Positions 59,005 through 64,000 of a DNA stretch of 64,000 nucleotides are shown piece by piece; the first letter of the stretch is position 1; every line of letters starts with the position of its first letter. Origin of the DNA: Marinicauda algicola (lineage in GTDB: Bacteria > Pseudomonadota > Alphaproteobacteria > Caulobacterales > Maricaulaceae). Below the pieces are notes generated by a model, which saw only the letters and a program-made list of their open reading frames with translations, made no database searches and had not been told where the DNA came from. The stretch is taken from NCBI RefSeq assembly GCF_017161425.1, contig NZ_CP071057.1, positions 868,001 through 932,000 on the forward strand, read 5' to 3'. A program made the translations under genes and the position numbers.

Positions 59005-61101
59005 CTAGCTCCTCACCTTCACATACTCGCCCGGCGCCGGGCAGATCGGCTTCAGCCTGCCACCGCCGGGCTCGCGCGCGTCGACCATCGTGTCGCTCTG
59101 GTCGAACAGCCAGGCGCGCCAGTGCGGCCACCAGGAGCCCGGATGCTCCTTGGCGCCGGCGAGCCACTCCTCGAGCGTGTCGGGCAGGGCCTCGTTGACC
59201 CAGTGCTGGTACTTCTTCGCGTCGGGATGGTTGACCACGCCCGCGATATGGCCTGATCCGGCCATCATGTACTGGGCCTTGCCGCCGAACAGCTTGACCG
59301 ACCTGTAGACCGAGGCGGCCGGAGCGATGTGGTCCTCACGGCTCGCCTGCATGAAGACCGGGATCGTCACCTTGGACAGGTCGAGCCTGTGGCCGGCCAT
59401 CTCCATCTCGCCGCGGGCGAGCCGGTTCTTCTTGTAGAAGTTTTCCAGGTAGGACAGGTGAAGCCGTTTCGGCATGCGCGTCTGGTCGGCGTTCCAGTAC
59501 AGGAGGTCGAAGGCCTGTGGCTGACGCCCGAGCAGGTAGTTGTTGATCACGAAGGACCAGACGAGGTCGTTCGAGCGCAGCATGTTGAACGTGTCCGCCA
59601 TGGTGCGCCCGTCCAGCACCCCGCCCTGGGCGTCCATCAGCCGGCCGATCTCCTTGAACCACTCGTCGTCGATGAAGACGAGCAGATCGCCCGCGAGCTC
59701 GAAATCGAGCTGGGCGGCGAAGAAGGTCGCGGACGCAATGCGCGTGTCGCCCTCGGCCGCCATCAGTGCGAGCGCGGTGCCGAGCATCGTGCCCCCGATG
59801 CAGTAGCCGACCGTGTCGATCTTCGTCTCGCCGGTGGCCTGCTCGACCTTTTCGAGCGCCGTGAAGAGACCTTTGCGGATATAGTCCTCGAAGCTCGCAT
59901 CCTTCAGCTCCGGGCCCGGATTGACCCAGCTGATGAGGAAGACGGTGAACCCCTGTTCCACGAGCCAGGCGATCATCGAGCTCTTGGCGCGCATGTCGAG
60001 GATGTAGAACTTGTTGATCCAGGGCGGCGCGATGAGCAGGGGGCGCTTTCGCACCTTCTCCGTCGCGGGCGCGTACTGGATCAGCTCCATCACCTCGTTC
60101 CTGAAGATCACCTGGCCCGGCGTGGCGGCGAGGTCCTTGCCGACCTCGAAGCCCTCCATGTCGGTCTGCGACAGGGCGAGCCGGCCCTGGCCGCGTTCGA
60201 GATCGCGCACCAGGTTCATGAGGCCGCGCGTGAGGTTCTCCCCGCGCGTCTCGTAGGTCTCGCGGATCACCTCGGGGTTGGTCAGCGCGAAATTCGTCGG
60301 CGCCATCGCGTCGACGATCTGACGGGTCACGAACTCGGCCTTGCGCTTGGTGGCCTCGTCCACGCCCTTCACGCCGGAGACGAGACCCATCAGGAAGCGC
60401 TGATTGAGCAGGTAGCTCTGCTTGATCGCGTCGAAGACCGGATGCTCGCTCCACTCCTTCGCGCGCCAGCGCTTGTCGCCCTTCTCCGGCTCGACGGCGG
60501 GCTTGGCCTCCCCGCTCATGAGCCGGCCCATCGTGCCCGACCACAGATCCATGTAGCCGCGATAGAGATCGGCCTGTGACTGCATCAGCAGCTCGGGATC
60601 GGACAGGATGTTCTCCCACACCTGCAGCATCTCCGGCCCGGCATGCAGCGGATCGGCCTGCGGGAGCATGGACTGGTCGCCCTCCAGCGACTTCCTCATC
60701 ACGTCGGAGAGCACCTTCTGGCTCTTCAGCGCCGATTGCATGAGATTGCGCGACAGCTCCTCGAGCCGCTTCACGTCCTCCACCGGGATCTCGGGCAGCG
60801 CGCCATAGGCGAAGGGCGAGGAGGCGATCTCCGCCCCCGGAGGCATCGCTCCGGTCTCGGGCGCCTCGGCTCTGGGCGAGACGGCGGCCTTGGGCGACTT
60901 CGTCGCCGTCTTGCGCCTGGCGGCCGGCTTCGTCCTGGCCTTGCTCGCGGACTTGGCACCGGATTTCGCGCCGGATTTCACGCCGGACTTCGCTGCGGAC
61001 TTCGCGGTGGCCCTGGCCTTGCCGGGTTGCTTGGAGGCAGAGGGTTTCCGGCGCGCCGGGCGGGCGGGGGAGTCTTTTTCCGGACGGTCGCTGTCTGCCA
61101 T
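59005..61101 (-). CDS. phaC: Class I poly(3-hydroxyalkanoate) synthase with Lys/Ala-rich N-terminal extension
   Basis: This 698-residue PHA polymerase has the alpha/beta-hydrolase core with the lipase-like box GYCIGG (catalytic Cys), a later Asp (SREDHIAP) and His (GSGHIAG), and the PhaC N-terminal domain (SLEGDQSMLPQADPLHAG, NQRFLMGLVSGV). The first 60 or so residues are a Lys/Ala/Ser-rich repeat (KSGVKSGAKSGAKSASK) like phasin or histone-H1 tails, beyond the usual class I start. The start at 61101 follows an AAIIM context with no better upstream candidate. Confidence 0.95.
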   Translation of the reverse strand: MADSDRPEKDSPARPARRKPSASKQPGKARATAKSAAKSGVKSGAKSGAKSASKARTKPAARRKTATKSPKAAVSPRAEAPETGAMPPGAEIASSPFAYGALPEIPVEDVKRLEELSRNLMQSALKSQKVLSDVMRKSLEGDQSMLPQADPLHAGPEMLQVWENILSDPELLMQSQADLYRGYMDLWSGTMGRLMSGEAKPAVEPEKGDKRWRAKEWSEHPVFDAIKQSYLLNQRFLMGLVSGVKGVDEATKRKAEFVTRQIVDAMAPTNFALTNPEVIRETYETRGENLTRGLMNLVRDLERGQGRLALSQTDMEGFEVGKDLAATPGQVIFRNEVMELIQYAPATEKVRKRPLLIAPPWINKFYILDMRAKSSMIAWLVEQGFTVFLISWVNPGPELKDASFEDYIRKGLFTALEKVEQATGETKIDTVGYCIGGTMLGTALALMAAEGDTRIASATFFAAQLDFELAGDLLVFIDDEWFKEIGRLMDAQGGVLDGRTMADTFNMLRSNDLVWSFVINNYLLGRQPQAFDLLYWNADQTRMPKRLHLSYLENFYKKNRLARGEMEMAGHRLDLSKVTIPVFMQASREDHIAPAASVYRSVKLFGGKAQYMMAGSGHIAGVVNHPDAKKYQHWVNEALPDTLEEWLAGAKEHPGSWWPHWRAWLFDQSDTMVDAREPGGGRLKPICPAPGEYVKVRS

Positions 61102-61188
61102 GATGATTGCCTTCTTCGGTGGAGGTGACAGGGCGCAGGTGCAGCGTATAGAAAGCTCAAAGCGCGTCCAATCGACGGGAGGCCGCAT

Positions 61189-61518
61189 TTGAGATTTTTT
61201 CACCGCGCCGGACTGGGCGCCGCGGCGCTCGCGGGGGCGGCGCTGTCGGCCTGCACGACCGATGAGGCTGCCGAGCCGGGCTGGCTCGACGTGCGCGCGG
61301 CCGAGGCCGCGGCGCACGCGCCCCCTGCCCATGTCCCGCTGCATCTGCTGCCCGCGGCCGAGATCATCGAGGTGCGCGCCACCACCCGCAGGCTGATGGA
61401 AGCCGGGGCTTACGTGCGCGGGCGCGCCGAGGAGATCGCGGAACGCGACGTGGACACCGGCGCGTTCGTGCGCGAGTCGCTGCAGCGCGGAACCCCGCCG
61501 GAGGGCGGCTCGCGCTAA
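61189..61518 (+). CDS. Small putative lipoprotein, unknown function
   Basis: This 109-residue protein has a signal with the lipobox LSAC (Cys about 22) and an Ala/Arg/Glu-rich helical remainder (VRATTRRLMEAGAYVRGRAE). It uses a TTG start. It is divergent from phaC and 67 bp upstream of glpX. I do not recognise the family. Confidence 0.6.
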   Translation: MRFFHRAGLGAAALAGAALSACTTDEAAEPGWLDVRAAEAAAHAPPAHVPLHLLPAAEIIEVRATTRRLMEAGAYVRGRAEEIAERDVDTGAFVRESLQRGTPPEGGSR

Positions 61519-61585
61519 GCAGCGGCAGAGAATCTTCGTATCATCGGCCCATTCGGGCTCCATCCGATCTGTAGAGGAACACGCC

Positions 61586-62539
61586 ATGTCCGACGGCCGC
61601 GCGCTCGACCGCCTCGCCTTCGAAGCCCTCAACGCCGCCGAGCTGGCCGCCATCGCCGCAGAGCGCCTGGCCGGCCGCGGCGACAAGACCGCCGCCGACC
61701 AGGCCGCGGTCGACGCCATGCGCAAGGGGCTCAATGCCATGTCCATGCGCGGACGCATCGTCATCGGCGAGGGCGAGCGCGACGAGGCGCCCATGCTCTA
61801 TATCGGCGAGGAGGTCGGCAGCGGGGAGGGCCCCGAGATCGACATCGCGCTCGATCCCCTCGAAGGCACCGGCCTGACGGCCCGCGGCATGCCCAATGCG
61901 CTCGCGGTGCTCGCGATCGCGCCGCGCGGCGGCCTGCTGCACGCGCCGGACACCTACATGGACAAGATCGCCATCGGCCCGGGCTATCCCGAAGGCGTCA
62001 TCGACCTCGACGCCTCGCCCTCCCAGAACGTCAAGGCGCTCGCGCGCGCAAAGGGCGTCGATGTACGCGACATCACGGCCTGCGTCCTGGAACGCGACCG
62101 TCACGAAGACATCATCGCCGACATCCGCAAGGCCGGCGCGCGCATCGAGCTGATCCCGGACGGCGACGTCGCCGGGGTCATTTCCTGCGCCGATCCCGAT
62201 GGCGGGCCGGACATCTATATCGGCCGCGGCGGCGCGCCCGAGGGGGTGCTCGCGGCCGCCGCGCTGCGCTGTCTCGGCGGCCAGATGCAGGCGCGCCTGC
62301 ATTTCCGCACCGACGAGGAACGCAAGCGGGCGGAGAAGACCGGCATTTCCGATCTCGACCGCAAGTACACCCACGCCGAGCTCGCCTCGAAGGACTGCGT
62401 CTTCATCGCGACCGGCGTGACCGAGGGGCTGATGCTCAACGGCGTGCGCCGCGGGCCGGATTACGTCGCCACCGAAAGCCTCGTGCTCTCCTCGGTCACC
62501 GGCTCGCGCCGGATCGTGGAAACGCGCCGGCCGCTGTGA
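61586..62539 (+). CDS. glpX: Class II fructose-1,6-bisphosphatase (GlpX)
   Basis: This 317-residue gluconeogenic phosphatase has the metal-binding GEGERDEAPMLYIGE (about 64-78), the DPLEGTG motif and PDTYMDKIAIGPGYP. Its stop overlaps the recJ start (GTGA), so the two are translated in tandem. Confidence 0.95.
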   Translation: MSDGRALDRLAFEALNAAELAAIAAERLAGRGDKTAADQAAVDAMRKGLNAMSMRGRIVIGEGERDEAPMLYIGEEVGSGEGPEIDIALDPLEGTGLTARGMPNALAVLAIAPRGGLLHAPDTYMDKIAIGPGYPEGVIDLDASPSQNVKALARAKGVDVRDITACVLERDRHEDIIADIRKAGARIELIPDGDVAGVISCADPDGGPDIYIGRGGAPEGVLAAAALRCLGGQMQARLHFRTDEERKRAEKTGISDLDRKYTHAELASKDCVFIATGVTEGLMLNGVRRGPDYVATESLVLSSVTGSRRIVETRRPL

Positions 62540-64000
62540 CCGGGCTGCTCGCACCCGCAGCGGCCGCCAGCGGCGCTCTGTTCGGGGTCGAGCGTTCGCT
62601 GGGCGGAAAGCGCTGGCAGCTCGCCGAGGCCGACGACCGGCTCGTCGGGGAGATCGTGCGTGCCACCGGCTGCCCGGACGCGCTCGCGCGTCTGATGGCC
62701 TCGCGCGGAATCGACGCGGCCGCCGCGCCCGGCTTTCTCGCCCCGCGCCTGCGCGACGCCTTCCCGGACCCGTCCCGCTTTGCCGACATGGACAAGGCGG
62801 CCGGCCTGATCTGGGATGCAGTCGAGGCGAAGCGGCGCATCGCCCTGTTTGCCGACTACGATGTCGACGGGGCAACCTCCGCCGCCCAGCTCGTGCGCTG
62901 GCTGCGCGCGGTCGGCCACGACCCGCTGGTCTACATCCCCGACCGGATCGAGGAGGGCTACGGCCCGAACGCGGCCGCCTTCGCCCGGCTGAAGGAGCAG
63001 GGGGCCGAACTCGTCGTCACGCTCGATTGCGGCGCGGCCGCGCTCGAACCGCTCGAGGCCGCCCGCTCGCTCGGCCTCGCCGTCGTCGTCGTGGACCACC
63101 ACATGATGAAGCAGGAGGTTCCGCCCGCCGCCGCCCTCGTCAATCCGAACCAGCCCGGCGACGAATCCGGCTGCGGGCACATGGCCGCGGCCGGCGTGAC
63201 CTTCGTCCTGCTCGCGGCGCTGAACCGGGAGGGGCGCCGGCGCGCCGCGTTCCGGGGCGACGAGCCGGACATCATCGCGCTCGCCGATCTCGCCGCGCTC
63301 GGCACGATCTGCGACGTGGTCCCGCTCACCGGCATCAACCGCGCGCTCGTGGCCCAGGGGCTCAAGGTGATGAGCGGCTGGGCCAAGCCCGGCCTGGCTG
63401 CGCTGGCCGAGGTCGCGGGCCTGGAAGGTCCCGCCTCGCCCTACCATGCCGGCTTCCTGATCGGCCCGCGGATCAATGCCGGCGGGCGCGTCGGCAAGTC
63501 CGATCTCGGCGTGCGGCTCCTGTCCACCGAGGATGCGGGCGAGGCGCGCCGCATCGCGCTCGAGCTCGACGCGCTCAATGCCGAGCGCCGCGCCATCGAG
63601 GCCGACGTGCTCGAGGCCGCGATCGCGCAGGTCGAGGCGGCCGGCGCCGGCGGGGACTCACCGCTCCTGCTCGCGGCCGGGCCGAACTGGCATCCCGGCG
63701 TCATCGGCATCGTCGCCGGCCGGCTGAAGGAGCGCTTCAACCGGCCCGCCCTGGTCGTCGGCCTCGACGAGGCCGGGCTCGGCAAGGGCTCGGGGCGCTC
63801 GGTCGCCGGGGTCAATCTCGGCGCCGCGGTCGCGGCGGCGCACGAGGCGGGACTTCTGATCGCCGGGGGCGGCCACCCCATGGCGGCCGGCCTCACCATC
63901 GCGGCCGACCGGCTGGAGGACTTCCGCGCCTTCATGACCGAGCGCCTCATGGGCGAATGGAAAAGCGCCGACGAGGCGCGCACCGCCCGCTTCGACGGCG
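62536..64000 (+). CDS. recJ: Single-stranded-DNA-specific exonuclease RecJ (incomplete, runs off the window)
   Basis: About 488 residues are present before the window ends with the frame still open. DHH-family motifs are clear: ADYDVDGATSAAQLVRWL, TLDCGAA, VVVDHHMM and the later DHHA1 region with GSGRSV and GGGHPMAAGLT. RecJ is a 5'-3' exonuclease in recombination and repair. The GTG at 62536 overlaps the glpX stop. Only the 3' end is missing because of the window edge. Confidence 0.93.
   Translation, partial: MTGLLAPAAAASGALFGVERSLGGKRWQLAEADDRLVGEIVRATGCPDALARLMASRGIDAAAAPGFLAPRLRDAFPDPSRFADMDKAAGLIWDAVEAKRRIALFADYDVDGATSAAQLVRWLRAVGHDPLVYIPDRIEEGYGPNAAAFARLKEQGAELVVTLDCGAAALEPLEAARSLGLAVVVVDHHMMKQEVPPAAALVNPNQPGDESGCGHMAAAGVTFVLLAALNREGRRRAAFRGDEPDIIALADLAALGTICDVVPLTGINRALVAQGLKVMSGWAKPGLAALAEVAGLEGPASPYHAGFLIGPRINAGGRVGKSDLGVRLLSTEDAGEARRIALELDALNAERRAIEADVLEAAIAQVEAAGAGGDSPLLLAAGPNWHPGVIGIVAGRLKERFNRPALVVGLDEAGLGKGSGRSVAGVNLGAAVAAAHEAGLLIAGGGHPMAAGLTIAADRLEDFRAFMTERLMGEWKSADEARTARFDG

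Noticed and set aside
1-64000. CRISPR arrays, tRNA and rRNA genes
   Set aside because: No regularly spaced repeats of CRISPR type and no recognisable cloverleaf or rRNA segments were seen by eye; a tRNA search program would be decisive.

Overview
The window looks like a junction between a mobile, metal-resistance-carrying island (about 1-34.8 kb) and an ordinary alphaproteobacterial chromosome (about 35.1-64 kb). The chromosomal half is very GC-rich and carries housekeeping genes (panB, bamB, der, purF-cvpA-radA, mfd, scoAB, phaC, glpX, recJ) with an NnrU protein, an ECF sigma cluster and a PopA-like pseudo-receiver. This suggests a Caulobacterales/Hyphomonadales/Maricaulales-type marine or soil bacterium. 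That placement is inferred from gene content and gene order, not from a marker-gene comparison.

Island layout: (i) 0.1-7.0 kb, a type I restriction-modification locus (HTH regulator, hsdM, abi, hsdR) broken by a 1,505-bp IS3-family element and an adjacent deletion; hsdS, the 3' part of abi and the 5' part of hsdR are gone. (ii) 7.3-10.5 kb, a leading-region-like block: ardA antirestriction, two small unknown genes and a ParB-like protein. (iii) 10.6-11.8 kb, a tiny mer-like cassette (merR, merT, a GDCCVxC protein) between two 28-bp direct repeats. (iv) 12.0-15.5 kb, DUF736, an HTH protein, a TraF-type peptidase and a DUF3363 relaxase. (v) 15.5-23.2 kb, metal cargo: YnfA, czcCBA with a small His/Cys-rich protein, a MerR/CadR-like regulator and an isoprenylcysteine-methyltransferase-like membrane protein. 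(vi) 23.3-25.7 kb, the traG coupling protein and a CopG-like protein. (vii) 25.8-29.6 kb, a copper module (cusF-like gene, cusA) truncated by a second copy of the same IS, with the 3' end of a multicopper oxidase on the far side. (viii) 29.6-32.4 kb, a more AT-rich lspA-CDF-merR module and an IS481-family element. (ix) 32.4-34.8 kb, an unknown gene and an AbiEi/AbiEii pair. Transfer genes are incomplete here: relaxase, TraF and TraG are present, but no trb/virB mating-pair genes follow.

Regulation can be read in places. Four MerR-type promoters with 19-bp spacers sit in front of the merT, czc, methyltransferase and CDF genes. A 10-bp-periodic repeat of TGGCGGC units occurs upstream of three transfer-gene starts and is a candidate operator for the island's own regulator. 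On the chromosome, an ArsR-type repressor gene overlaps a fatty-acid desaturase gene and has a long palindrome just before its start.

I did not find a clearly new system. The least explained items are the TGGCGGC iteron family, the reductase-less mer cassette with its flanking repeats, the metal-regulated membrane methyltransferase, and the conserved-looking nested inverted repeat upstream of the DUF736 gene.
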